Source of the DNA: Adiantum capillus-veneris
Taxonomy: Eukaryota > Streptophyta > Polypodiopsida > Polypodiales > Pteridaceae
Reading direction: 5' to 3'
Length of the DNA: 64,000 nt
Assembly: GCA_014529385.2 (NCBI GenBank)
Contig: CM043954.1
Location: 98,166,747 to 98,230,746 of the forward strand
Shown here: piece by piece, positions 1 to 12,600 of the stretch
Layout: each line of letters starts with the position of its first letter
Numbering within the stretch: the stretch's first letter is position 1
Position numbers and translations under genes: made by a program
Notes under the pieces: model-generated
What the model saw: only the letters and a program-made list of their open reading frames with translations
What the model was told of the DNA's origin: nothing
The model's database searches: none

Positions 1-575
1 TTTCAAAGGACTCTCCACAGAGGATGCAGACAACGATGCTAGGAGTTTTGTCTCTCTCTACAGAGGTTGTCTTCTCAATAGAGAAGACGCCTACCTCATG
101 CTCTTCCCGTCAACCGTGGATAGCTTAGGAAATAAATGGTACAGTCACTTTGCTCAAAACCACTTCACTACTTGGGCAACACTAAGGAAATATTTTTGTG
201 ACGCTTTCAGACCAGGTAACCAAGAAAAGGTTTTGGATGAGTTGGCAAACGTAGTGCTCCAGCCAAATGAGACTTTTGTAAAACTCATGACAAGAACAAA
301 GTCTCTGATCGCCAAGCTTCCCCAACAACCAGGAGAATTCATGGTCAAGAAGTGGGTGGAGAAGGCACTTCCCAAGACTTCTTAGCAAGAACTCCGAGAG
401 AGACTCCAACCTGAGGCCACCCTTGAGGAGTTTGTCGTTGCTGCTACTAGGATAGAAGGGGCAAGGAATCTATTCAACGACTCTCCTCAGGTAGAGACTA
501 CCTCAGTACTCTTGGAAAGTCCATCTGACCCCTTGACTTCTCTATGTAGAGAAATAGTGAATCTGATACAATGTC
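1..575 (+). pseudogene. Family-A Ty3/gypsy gag fragment
   Basis: Part of the capsid region of a Ty3/gypsy gag, which would form virus-like particles. The frame at 98-385 holds the retrotransposon-gag signature: LFPSTVDSL, then KWYSHFA, then a VLDELANV...PNETF...LMTRTKSL segment ending in [10 protein letters not shown]. It matches the gag copies at 7211, 37046 and 63380, and the minus-strand copy near 53700. It starts at the window edge. An in-frame TAG after LPKTS (near 383) interrupts it, and homology resumes to about 575 (LTSLCREIV). It then stops where the LINE 3' end begins. No zinc knuckle or pol follows, so this is a relic. It lies downstream of the callose synthase gene, on the opposite strand. 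Confidence 0.8.
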
Positions 576-663
576 TGTGTAAAAGACTGAAACTGGAACT
601 GAACTAAGCTAAAGTGAAATGAAATGAAATGAAAGGCTGAAATGTTGGAATCAAGATCCTATC

Positions 664-1580
664 CTATGATATCCAGCATCGGTCGTTGGCGAAGCTCATC
701 AATGTCCTTCTCAGTGAGTACTCTGACTGGGCATCTCCCATGTCATGCAAGACCCTCTGATGCAGCTTCCACTGACGTCTCGATGACCCCCACAGTCGTG
801 GGCGTCTGGATCTCCCAAGCTTAATGGCCCTGTCAGTCAATGTATCCCTAGTACAGGTGGACACTGAAGTCTGCTGTGATGCCTGCTCACCTGAATGTCG
901 CGTATGTAGTCTGAAGGAATTAGTGATCTCCCTCTGTGAGTGTCTCCTACTGTCTTGTCTTCTCAAGAGGCTCTCCCTATGTCTGCGTAGCTCCAATAAA
1001 AATAGCTCAAGGCATCTCTGATCCTGATATCTCATAACTTTGGCCAATCATCGAAAACCCTCTCTGAATAGGCAGTGGAAACAATCTTGTATCTCATAAA
1101 CGACTGGGCAGTGACATATGTGATGTAACTTTGTCTCTGGCTCTATATGGCATAACTGACAAATCCTGGCCTCTGCTGGTACTCCTTTAAATCTGTCAGC
1201 CTTAATCTCTAACTGATGTGATGATGTGCGCATCTGTCCAATAACACATCGTAATCCATGGGATAGATGAGTGCCCATGTAAGCGGGTCTGGTCACAAAA
1301 CCATCCTCTGTAAGCTCAAGGAAATGCTCTCTGTAGGCTGTATCCATCTCCTCCTAGTGTCTAATTGAATCACGTCCTGTCTAATGAGCTGAGTGATCTC
1401 GGTCCGTGTGAGAGACAAGGAGGGTGCGTCCAACGAATATTGGAAAGGGGGTAATTTATCCATTTCAAAACCATGCAGCTTGAACCAAGCTGTCATCTGT
1501 GCATACCAACAAGAGGTGTCTCCCTGTGAGGCAAGCTGTTGAGAAGCTAGATGGGCATATCTGTCTCTAGGAGATTCCAA
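664..1580 (-). pseudogene. LINE C-terminal region with finger-like motif and QRxIT motif
   Basis: Three overlapping frames (1293-1580, 1048-1347, 664-1047) carry the region after the RT thumb. The middle one holds a Cys/His cluster (CQLCHIEPETKLHHICHCP) of the kind found at plant LINE C-termini. The last holds SQREITNSF followed about 40 residues later by AIKLGRSRRPRLWG. Both of these recur in the fragment at 62214-62400, as QRKITDYF and AIELGRSRRPRMRG, so this tail is a conserved part of the family. Frameshifts separate the pieces. Confidence 0.65.
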
Positions 1581-1894
1581 ATACTGTATATGAAAGAAAC
1601 GGATCTGGTAAGTGCCTCGATGACCAGTGGAGGAGCAGCGAGCTCTGCATGAATAATCTCATGCGATACAGAGGCCTTGGCCCTAATCATCCGAGAAATC
1701 ATAGAGACCAGAGGCCTCTCCATGCACTTCCATCCATCAGTACTGCCAGCTCACCGGCTATGACGGTCCCACTGATCGTCCCCATAAAGCATAGCTGATG
1801 TGACCAAAGTGTCGAAAAGCCATAGTTTCGTTCGAGGTTCGTGAAACTGAACCTGCGAACACATCCTCTCCATCTTCCCTAAAGCTGCATATGC

Positions 1895-2592
1895 TCACGT
1901 TAGCCCAGTCTTTGCTGCTCTCCCCAAAGAGAACACTGGGACACTAAAGACCACACCAAGGTAAGTGTATGCATCTGTATACTCCACCGTCTCCTGACCA
2001 TATGCAAAGGTAGGTGCAGATCGTCTGACCCACTGTAATGTGGTGTTGAACACCATAACCTTGGTCTTGCCAAGGTTCACCGATAAGCCGCTATCACTAG
2101 CAAATGTGTGCAATGTATCCAAATGTCGCTGCATTCCCTCTGAGATCAACACAATATCATCTACATATAGTAGCAATGAGATCCAAGTTCTTGGTGACTG
2201 TGCTCCTCTCTCAATGTAATCTGAAACCTCATCCACATAAATACTAAACAAAGTAGGGGAGAGTGGACAACCCTATTTCACCCCAATAGTGGAGTGGGAA
2301 AGCTCAGACACCCCCTTGAGAGTGTAGACTTGACCCACAACTGTCCTGTACATGGCCATGATCCCCCAAATCAGCTCGTGGGTACACCCATCTCTTGTAA
2401 CCTGCGCATCAGTTGAGCTCTAGGGACTGTGTCAAATGCTTTGCGGAAATCCACAAAAGTACAGTAAATCCTCTTACCATGTGATCTTCCCTCCTCAATA
2501 ATAGATCTGAGTGTCAATATGTGATCAAGAGTAGAAAAACCTCTCCTGAAACCTGCCTGTCTTGATGCTCGTAGCCTGCTCTCTCTGCCCAT
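1895..2592 (-). pseudogene. LINE reverse transcriptase domain (broken)
   Basis: RT palm region in two frames. At 2371-2592 the fragment includes QAGFRRGFSTLDHI and FVDFRKAFDTVPRAQL, the usual LINE motifs around the first catalytic Asp. At 1895-2251, in another frame, are the catalytic YVDDIVL and the downstream GLSVNLGKTKVM motif typical of LINE RT thumb regions. A frameshift and a stop lie between them (2251-2371). The catalytic aspartates are present, but the frame is not continuous, so no active enzyme is expected. Confidence 0.8.
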
Positions 2593-2610
2593 CTACTCAA
2601 TTGCTGCTCA

Positions 2611-2613
<3 letters not shown>

Positions 2614-2665
<52 letters not shown>
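2614..2665. repeat. (GA)n microsatellite
   Basis: About 26 uninterrupted GA units. It sits between the broken 5' edge of the LINE and the conserved tail of a short retroposon copy. It may therefore be that copy's 3' simple-repeat tail, since on the minus strand it reads as a (TC)n tail. Confidence 0.95.
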
Positions 2666-2668
<3 letters not shown>

Positions 2669-2720
2669 TACTAACATCTTCTAGAGGCCGAAATTGGCCT
2701 ACGAGACAAATTGACTTACA
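2666..2720 (-). repeat. Short retroposon 3' tail, copy 1
   Basis: On the minus strand this contains GTCTCGTAGGCC, then AATTTCGGCCTCTAGAAG, then ATGTTAGTAAAG, and then a (TC)n tail. The same ordered blocks occur at 17299-17493, 58395-58464 and 58532-58600. There is no coding content. The pattern of a shared 3' end with a variable 5' side and a simple tail suggests a SINE or 5'-truncated LINE family. Confidence 0.55.
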
Positions 2721-3316
2721 TGTCTGTTCAAAGGGAAAAATTGAAAATACTACTACAGTTTTGACTGGAAAAAGTTGAGAGATTAGGAAGACTACATGGA
2801 TTCATGGAGGGATGGAGCTCTAAACTCAAGAGGGAAAAATGCCAGAATTACAGAGATTTGAGCTACAATATAATGACTTGTGTCAAATATACAAAGCACT
2901 ATACAAGCATGAGAGCAATGCCCTGCAATGTAGCTCTCCCATGAACTGTTGAGATGACCTCTGCTGATACTTGAGACAAAATGGGCCTAAACCTCCTATG
3001 CCATCAAGATCGGAATCACTGTGTGAAGTAGCTCCTGCTAAATTGTGTTGCTTGCCTTGGCTCCCCCGGTTCTCATGATGTATCTCTCAGGGCTCCACAG
3101 AGAGTTAGAATGTCTATGACCTAAAAGGTACAATCTTCAAGTTGAGCTGGCTTTGATTATAGTTGAACACCGGTGTATCTCTTCCTTGCCCGCTAAGAAA
3201 CTATAAAGATGAAGCCAATTCGAGAAGCATTTATGACATGATGTGTCATAATGGCGCAATGATCGGTCATTTTACTTATAATGTATACAGCAGTGGAGTC
3301 TACAATTTGATAACAC
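2721..3316 (-). other. Probable 3' UTR and downstream region of the callose synthase gene
   Basis: No open frame of note. The stop codon of the gene lies at 3319-3317, so the 3' UTR should extend leftwards here. An ATAAAT-like hexamer on the minus strand near 3228 could serve in polyadenylation, but this is weak evidence. I see no other feature. Confidence 0.4.
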
Positions 3317-3601
3317 TTAATCTGAATCTTCTGACTTATCCATCTTATATGCATTCTTTGGTACAATATTGAGAAACCAAGCCTTATTTTTCCACTTCTG
3401 TTGCCTGGATACAAGAAAGTTAAGGAAGGGTCTATTGAAAAGAATGCAAACTTGACATTCAGAAACTGCGGGGATCCATGATAATGCAGCTACAGGAGCA
3501 AATACCACAATTCCCATTATATAATCATAACATCTAGCTAATCCTTTTATAGAATTCCAAAGGCCTATTTTCTCCATGAGCCCTCTGCATGCAAGAGAAA
3601 C
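3317..3601 (-). CDS. Callose synthase exon j (last exon, stop TAA)
   Basis: 285 bp including the stop, entering in phase 0. It encodes [20 protein letters not shown], then [30 protein letters not shown], and a tail ending KMDKSEDSD. Family C-termini read A..CRP...K.GLW.S...LAR.Y.Y.MG...F.PVA.LSWFP.VSEFQTR.LFNQAFSRGL, so this is clearly the same domain continued from exon i. The acceptor is AAATTTCAG. Compared with the family, SEFQTR is replaced by SECQVC and NQAFSRG by NRPFLNF. Confidence 0.93.
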   Translation of the reverse strand, partial: VSLACRGLMEKIGLWNSIKGLARCYDYIMGIVVFAPVAALSWIPAVSECQVCILFNRPFLNFLVSRQQKWKNKAWFLNIVPKNAYKMDKSEDSD

Positions 3602-6600
3602 CTGAAATTTCAAATGGATTCAATTATTGCTAATACAAAGTTCATACCAGTCAATAGGTACAGGATGTATGTTTATATTAGTTTCCAATTCAAATGTACT
3701 GAAAAACATACATTTCAAGAAGCAACGAACGATTTTTACAAACAAAGAATTTCCCCTATACATGATGCCTGGTAGGTTACAAAATGGTGTTCAAATAATT
3801 TTGCAAACATAAGTTCCTGATTAATGGCAACAAGAGTGAGTCTTCATGAACACAATCCACTACCTTGGACCTATCATATAAAAGGATGGAGTTAAAATGG
3901 ACAAAGAAAAGGTCAAAGCTAGCTATATAGGAGTGGCCTGCTTTGACATCAGTACATGAAGTCCACGCGTTTCTCGACTTGTCTTCTTGTGACAAGAGAT
4001 TCATGTGGTACTTTGCTGCTATTGCTGCTCCACTTCATGGCTTCACAAAGAAAGGAGCCCAGTTTACTTAGACTTTGAAAGAAATCTATGCCTTCAGAAA
4101 TCTGAATCAGAAATTGTCCACTGACTGTTTCTCATCTTTCCAGATTTGCATCCTTTGCTCTCAGTTGTGATGCTCGTGGCACTAGCCTTGGAGCGTTCTT
4201 GAGGAGGAATAGCCATGTGGTGCATATGAGAGACATAATCTCTAACTTGACAAGATGTCGTGCAAAATCTACGGAAGAAGCTACTTGCTGCAGTCTATGC
4301 ACTCGAGTCATGGAGGCATTGTCCCATTGGTGTAGAGTTTGCGATTGGAACTATTTTCTATTTCTTGCTGAAATCTAAAACTTATGACAAGAAGCAGATT
4401 CTACATGGCAAAGTGATTGACGCAGTTTCTCACAAACCTTTTGTGGATCCAGAAATAATATGCTCAAGGACCTATACCTTTTGATCCCATCTCTGCTAAA
4501 GTCTTCGACAAGATTATGGTTAGATCATCTGTCCAGGAATGCTTCGAAGGATGAACATCTACTTCAAAATGGAAAACCGTGTATTGCGTGGGCTTCATAT
4601 CCCAAGTTTTTTGGGGGAGTGTTTCATTTAGTTCGAATGCTCTAGACCAAAGATTGTTGGACGTTTCGGTGAAAGGGCAGTCCCTTTGAGGACTTAAATT
4701 ACCTTTTGCCTACTGAGAACTATTTGACCGATTGGCTACGGTGCTCACCCGTTCAGAGGTTTCATGCATATCCAACCCACGACCTCTGGGGAGTGTTTGT
4801 TTCAGTTCGAATGCCCTAGACCAAAGAGTGTTGGATGTTTCAGCGAAAGGGCAATCCCTTTGAAAACTTAAATTACCTCTCCGCCTACTAAGTACTCCAA
4901 GTTTTATTGGAGTCTCATGCACAAACACATGCACATTTTATCAAAGAACAATGCCTTTTGTTCGATAAACACCTTGAGTGGAAAGAACCCAAGGTAAAAA
5001 TACAAAGCAAAGCGCATACGACAGAGGTGTAACCCAAAAATTTACAACAAATCAATCAAGTCTATTCTATGAACTAAGTCTCAGTTTCCTAGGTTCTAAC
5101 TTTTTAAAGCTTCTACTGGTGAAGGAAACTGCTCTTCATGTAAAAGCTGTTATTTTTCACCAGCACTAGGAGTTGTAGAAGTAGAATGGGCTGGGTCTGC
5201 TGAAGTAGATGGGATATCCAAAGAGGCACACATTTAGTAGTCACACTAATAGTCTTTCAAAGACCGAAAAAAACTATAAGACCACAAGTTTAAGGATCTG
5301 GCAAGAAGTTACAAGAGAGGGAGATGATTAAACAAACATCCACGGACAGTAGTGTAGCAAGAAATCTATGTCATGTTCTCTATTGTGGGTGCTCCTTAGT
5401 GCAATGTGTAAGAAATCTCACTCCAAGCATAGAAACAAACACTGTAGAGCAATATGGAACAATGCAACATTAGACTCAAATGACACAACAGTAGACTCCA
5501 AACCCAAAAGAAGCTCGACTATTTCATAGAACCAATACAAACTCTTGCTGGCAGCACAATGAGCTCCAAGCTCAGGACTCACGGGGACAATGGGGGTGTC
5601 GAGGCTCCAATTGTGTGGTGTGCAAGTGCTAAATTGAAACACAAGACTCTAGACTCAATGTCTCATATAACACATAGATTTCCTCAAACAAACTGAGCAT
5701 ATATACAAACATGACGGGTAGCCAATGGCTAGCACTAATATCCCTGACAACACAGCTATGCCTATCTCCGAACTACAGTGGTGATGAACTCGCCACGGTG
5801 TCCTCTGAACCTTGGTCTACCATGTGTCACTGCCTAGTGTAGCAGGGCTACAGTGTCATTGGCACAGGATAGGCAGTTATTTACAATTGGTCTAGAGTTC
5901 ACATTGGACGGACTCTCGCCTGGGTAGTGACACGTGGCAACGATACGGGTGGTGAGATAGTGGACACCGTGGCCAGATCACCACCACCATAGTTTGGAGA
6001 TAGACTTAGCTAGACTGGGATATTTTGCTAGCAGTTGGTGGCTCTTTATAGTTGTATATATGTGTAGTTGGTTCTAGTTGTCGGAGGCATTATCTACTTT
6101 CTATGGTCTAGCATCTTGAGTCTTGTGTCTTGTGTCCAACACTGCACACCTGCACACTCCCTGCACATTGGAGCCTCGACACCCCCATTGTACCTATAAG
6201 TCCTAGGCTTGGAGCTGAGATGTGCTGCCAGCCAGAGTCTATACAAGTTCCTTGAGTTGGTTGAGTTCCAAGGTGTTCTGAGTGTGTTGTTGTGTCTTTC
6301 TTGTTGCTGATTCCATTGCTATGTTGCGTTTTCCTTCTGTTGGAGTGAGGTTTCACGCATATTGCACTAAGGAGCACCCACTTTAGAGAGCACGACACAC
6401 TTTCCCTGCTACAAGTGCTCTCATTTTTGGCACGCCCAGTGGAACCTCAACTGAAGTCTCACTCCTCTCAACTGAGCATACATGGTTGAGGAGCTAGCTG
6501 GTTCAACGGGTTATGGAGATGCATATTCAGAGGGGGTGATGGATGATGATCAATCTACGACTGCTACAGGTTACAGGGTTTGCTATGATGATGCTATGGA

Positions 6601-9600
6601 AAAAGAAATTGATGCTATCTTTGTAATACATGCTGAGACTTGTGCTATTGAAGTGAAAAGATATTTGAATGGGAGTGCGAAGCTGCCAGAACAATTCGTG
6701 CCTATGTATGAAACAAGCGATGAGGTTTCCTGTGATAATACTCAGAAACTAAGTGGTTCTTCCAAGGAGGAAGATATGGAGCTTATGGATCTGCTTGATG
6801 ATGAGCTAGAGGAATTTCGAGTTCCTTGTGACAAGAGCAGTGAAGAACATCCTGCAACATAGGATGAAGAGCTTATGTCTCTTTTGGATGATGCTCTAGA
6901 GGAGTTTGTGCCTACTAGAGAAGACAACCATGCAGCGTTTGTGGTATCAAATGAAGTGATGGAATTCAATGACTCACAAATGCAGATTGATATTTTGGAA
7001 ACCATAGTGATTGAATTCATTTTTCCTCTGTGTTCTGCTATGATGGAAATTTGGGACTTTTTTGTTCCTATGCTATGAGAAAGTTTGTGGAGATGCAATA
7101 TACTTGAAATATGATCATCCACTACCTTATGACCCAGGAGGTTATCATGCTAGCTATGATTGCTGTCGAAGTCTCCACGCCCAGATCTTGGGTGGGTCTG
7201 TTGCTACTGCATGACACATACAAGGCAGTTTAAAGATCGACAAAGCCCACTATTGAGCCCTCTAAAGTACTACCACCGAAAGCACCAACCTTTCTTGCCG
7301 AGTAGAAATCCACAAGCCCCGCTACTCCTACTCTCCTACGCATCCACCGCCACTCCCTCAACCAGTTTTTCACCTCCCAGGTCACCTTCCATAGTACACT
7401 TCTCACCAACTGTGTTACAACAAGCTCTTGAGCAGCAGGCTTTTGAGCAGGCAACCATGGAGGAGTTGAGAAGCGTTCTGGCTAAGGTGAACATAAAGTT
7501 TCCGACTTTCAAAGGACTCTCCACAAAGGATGCAGACAACCATGCTCGGAGGTTTGTGTCCCTCTGCATGGATCGTGGTCTCAACAGAGAAGACGCCTAC
7601 CTCGTGCTCTTCCCGTCAACCTTGGATGGCCTAGCAGATAAATGGTACAGTCAATTTTCTTAGAACCACTTTACTACTTGGGCAACACGAAGGCAACAGT
7701 TCTGTGAAGCTTTCAGACCAGTTGACTTCCAAGAGAAGGTTTTCAATGAGTTGGCAAACCTAGTGCTCCAACCAAATGAGACTTTTGCAGAACTCATGAC
7801 AAGAAAAAAGTCTTTGGTCACCATGTCACAAACTGGTGACATGGCCGGATACAAACACACACACACACGCAATTGCCGACGTGGCAGAGCCACCGGAAAA
7901 TGCGCTGACTGCTGACGTGGCAGTGTACGGACAGATTGTACGGATGCCCGCTTTATGCACTGACAGACTGACGTGGTGGTTGTACGGAAATCCGCTTTAT
8001 GCGCTTTATTCCGCCACTCTGTGTCGCATGTCGTCTCTCTCTTTCAGTTTAGTTGTTATTGAAGTGCTAAAAGCCTGTTCAATCTGTTCTTTTCTATTGG
8101 CATGTGGTGCCTGTCTTGTGACATGATCTTTATAAGTGGACAGAGCATCTGGACGCAGAGTCTAAGAGTTAACACGCGCGGGCTTAGTTGTACTTTGCAC
8201 ACAGATTAATATAAAAATAAATACCGAAAGAGACGCCAGCCTTTGGGGCCAATACCTCTTGGCATGGAACTACGCCGGGGCATGTCGTATCTCTTTCGTT
8301 GTGTCAGTTAAATTGAAGTGAATCTCTAGACTTGGGGCATCCAAGTTTGTTACAGTGGCATCAACGCACGACCGATTTCTCTTCTACCGGGAAATCCGAT
8401 CCCTTATTTCGCGACACTTATGGATTCTAAAACGAATTAGTCGACTTGTTCTGCATGTGCTTCTGCATTTGCTGATGTAGGAGGAGATCGCGCAGAAGAT
8501 TTAAACGACTTAATAGAGGAAGAGTACGGGCCACTTCGGTCTACTCAATACGAACTTCAAGAGATGGAAAGTGGACAGCAGATTGAGGAGTTCACAAAGC
8601 AGATAATTAAATTTGCGAAAGACCCTCAGTTTGCAAAATTTTTGTCTCAGCACACTCAGTGGTAGAAAGCCACTGAACCACCAATCAAACCGTCACTCAA
8701 GAAACCTTCTTCTGCGAGGATGTCTACAAAACAAGAACTTCAAGAGGTGCTTTAGAATCAGATTAGTCAGCTTTTGGACACCCAAAATCAATCCAAAAAG
8801 CAAGTGAAAAGCGCAATAAGGGGACTGACTACCCTGGATATTTGGGTCGTCAATCTTCTTTTGCATCTGCAAGAAAGCAGAAGACCGAAAGGGCAAAAAG
8901 AAAAGCTTCGGAAAGGGAAAGAAAAAGGCAAAGAAACTTAGATTCCACCCAGTTTTTGATAGCTCTATGGAGGAGTCATCCTCTGACAGTTCGGACTCCG
9001 ATGACCATATGTTTTATGCAAAGAAGCACTTCTACAGAGCCAACCAATATGACTTCCTCGAAGACAGGAGCAAGAAAGCAAAAGAGTTTAAAGAAGGTGG
9101 ACAGTCCATAAAATTTGAATCCTTTTCTGGATTCCGAGATGCTTCGAGGGCTTTGGCCTTCATCCAGCAGTTTGACATAGCCTTCTTTGGAGGGCATTAC
9201 TCAGAGGACTCCAAGATTAGGAGGGCTGCATCTTTTCTTAAAAGGAAATGTTCGAACATGGTGGTCCACTTTTCTACTGAGGAAGAAGCTTCAGTCAAGT
9301 GGCTGAAATTTCAAAGGCTCTGACTTTTTCCTGGCTGACCCGGGAGTACGAATGGGATATACGAACCGCTTGGAACCATCTTCGGATGACCAAGGGAGAT
9401 TCTTTGGATGCTTATTGCGAGAGGTTTTGGGACTCTTTTCTACCAACCTCTTCATTAAGAAGGTCTCTTTCAAGGAACGTATTGAGCGGTTTTGCTACGG
9501 ACTCCCTACAGAGATCCAAGACTACTGCCTTGAACAAAAGTCAAATTCTATTCAAGAATTAATGGGTCATGCAAAACGGGGTTTCTCGATACATTCGAGA

Positions 9601-12600
9601 AATTTGACTTACCCCACTGATGAGATCTTGACTCAGAGAACCCGACAGACCTCCAACAAAGAAAGTAGAAAGAAAAAGGGTTCCCAAGAAAAGAAGGATA
9701 AGGATACACAACCCCAGCTCCTCTTCTAGAGGGGGCCAATTATATCAAAATGGGAAAGTGTTTTGGTTGCGGGGAACAAGGGCACATCTCCACAAAGTGC
9801 CCCAAAAGGTCACAGCAAGGACAAACTAAAGACAAGCCAGAGAGTTCTAGAGCAGCAGAGGAACGTAGCAGAAAAGGCAAGATGAAAGCAGGACTGGTAC
9901 CACATTGCAAGGGTATTAACCCAAGCATGATTGATGAAAGTACAGAACTTTGCCGAGCTTGGGAAAGATCAAGAAGCCCTGATTTTCTTTGATGGAGGAA
10001 CCAAGGTCAACTTCATTTCACCTAAATTGGCGGCGCGGCTCGAGATTACACCCGACAGGATGGGACCACCAGCAAAAGCAATTCTAGTGGCACCCGGACG
10101 GGACAGTGTCACAAAAATACGGAAGCGAAAACTGACTGTTAAATGCAATTTATATACTCAAGAGACTTTGGAGAGAAAGAGAGAAAGCTTGACACATCAT
10201 TGGGGACCAGAAGATGGGCTGGTCCCCCCCCATAAAGAGAATATTTTTATTACTAAGGGAGAATTCTTTACAAGCACAGGAACGGGGCGAAAGCCCGTCC
10301 TCTATTCTTTCTTGTCCTCCTTCTGACTGAGAGAGTAGAAGAACTGCTCTCCTGACTACTAAGAGGATCTTTCCTCTTCTGTGAGATTTTAGGAAGCTCT
10401 CGTAGATGAGAGTCTATCTTCCACAAAACTCATCGGAAGCTCTCAAAGACGAGTCTATCTTCCACAAAACTCATCGGAAGCTCTCAAAGATGAGAGTCTA
10501 TCTTCCGCTAACTATGTCTCTTCGGACATGATCATTCCTACAGTCAACCCACGAAGGAAACATACAAAACACACGCACACACGCTTGCTGTAATTTTCTG
10601 CACATAACCAGAAATTGTTACCTGAGCGCGTTCCAATGCCGAAACGGAGATCCTTTTCGCGACGAAAATGCTCCAAACTTTGTGTGTGTGTATAGTAGGT
10701 AGAGAGGAATAGTTTCCTACTAAAGCTTTGCTGAAATTCACCCTAATACAGGTGATTAGGGGCTGTAAACAGAGAATTTGTAGCAGCTAGTAGAGAGAGA
10801 AAAAGAGTTTTCTACTACTTTATGCGATGAAACTTCTCCCACAGCTGCCTATGACCATGAGAGGCCTTGTTCTAGGTGATGGGTGCACAAAGGCTCCACA
10901 TACACCACAAGGTCCTGCTCTCAAGCTTCAATGGAGAGCTTCACTGCGTAGAGGACGTTCAACTTATGGGGGGTAGTGCACTGCCAACTTGGCAAGAGGG
11001 GGAGGGGCTGCTCTCTTATAGCCTGCCAGAAGAGGGGGCGCTAGCATGAAGAGAGGGAGTGAGAGAGAGAGAGAGAGAGATTGCATGGGAAAGTGTGCCA
11101 TACTTACTTTAAAATTTAAAAACCATTCAACTTTTGACTTTAAGAATCCTATGCTAGTTAATGAAATGTGCAATTAAGTGCACAACTGCACACATAGATG
11201 CAACCGATTAAATTGTTAGCTGCTCCCCAGTGCAATGCCGTACCGACACTTCTCTGGCATTACCTGTTTGCACTTGTTCGGCCATTTGGTCGAGCGTAAA
11301 TCATTTAAAAATACTTTAACTAACTTATCCTAAGGCCGTAAAATAATCAGGCCTTAGGGTTAATATTCTAAGGACCCCATCTCATTCCTGTGCTTGCACT
11401 AGCGCGCGTAATTTTCTGAGCCTGAAATTCGAGGCTACTATCTACCCCTTCATTGAAGACCCGATTTCCCAATCGCTAGGGCTTCAGGGTATTTTCTGCT
11501 AGGGTCTCCCTGAGGTGCACTGGCCCAAACTTGGGAGGCCCAAGAACTGCTAAATCTTTTCTGATGTACACACAACTAATTAGATAATTCTTTTCTCGTA
11601 AATAAATTAATTATTTATAAAGTCTGACTTAGTTACATCCCTCTTGGTTCTAAACAGTTGACCTCAACTGTAGAGCGTCAACATAACTGTGCAAGATGTC
11701 TGGGTAGTCCTTAAGATCGGACTCAGTCATCCACTTTGCATCTAAAGGAATGTAATTCTTGAACTTGACTAAATACTTTCGATGTAGACTCCCCGACTTG
11801 AGTTGTCTCTCCGAGTGGTGTATTATTTGTTCAGGATGAAGGATTTCCTCAGTCTCTTCGACTTCTGGAGAATCTTCTTGTACTGGCGCCACTGGAGGAG
11901 GTCCAACATATGGTCGTAGGAGATTGACATGAAAAGAATTATGGATGCGCCAGTGAGAAGGAAAATCCAATCTGAAAGTCACGTCATTGACTTTATCTGT
12001 AATTTTGAAAGGGCCGTAAAATCTATGGGAAAGTTTGACAACTTTCCCTTTGCCGACCCACTTTTGCAATCTAGCTTTCTCAACCGAAGCAGGACATATT
12101 GTCCTTTTTCTAGATTGAGATTCCTTCTGTGCTTGTCTGCTTTTCTCTTCGTTGCTCTTGAGTACGAAGAATCGCTTGCTTTACTTGTTGATGGGCAATA
12201 TCAATATTGCGCACAAATTCATCTGCGGCGAAGATGTTTTCTTTGGTAACCATAATAGGAAGTAAGAGTGGCTTCCCATAAATAATTTCGAAGGGAGCTT
12301 TACCAGTTGAGGAATGTATGGTGTTATTATACGCAAACTCAACGATTGGTAAGTACTGTTCCCATTCGGATTGTCGTTCCGAAACATAGCACTTGAGGAG
12401 ATCTAAAACAGTGGCATTAGCGATTTCGCTTTGACCATCTGTTTGAGGATGATAAGCTGATGAAAAGTCAAGCTTAGTTCCCAAGTTTTCAAACAATGCC
12501 TGCCAAAATAGACTAGTCATGCGGGGATCTCTATCGCTGACAATAGTCTTTGGCAATACATGGTGTTTAAAAATCCGAGCTAGAAATATTCTAGCCATGT

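Larger units (their letters stand above)
600..2612 (-). mobile_element. 5'-truncated LINE (non-LTR retrotransposon)
   Basis: Minus-strand remnant of a plant LINE, covering the reverse transcriptase (from about 2592 leftwards) to the 3' tail. RT motif A reads AFDTVPR and motif C reads YVDDIVL. Downstream come a finger-like CxxC...HHxxHC cluster (CQLC...HHICHC, near 1150) and a basic C-terminal stretch ending near 664. The 3' end carries a pentanucleotide tail, read as repeated CATTT on the minus strand near 615-635. Several frameshifts and stops split the frame. No endonuclease or ORF1 is present, so it is truncated on the RT side and abuts a GA microsatellite at 2614. It interrupts the gag relic on its left. 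Confidence 0.8.
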
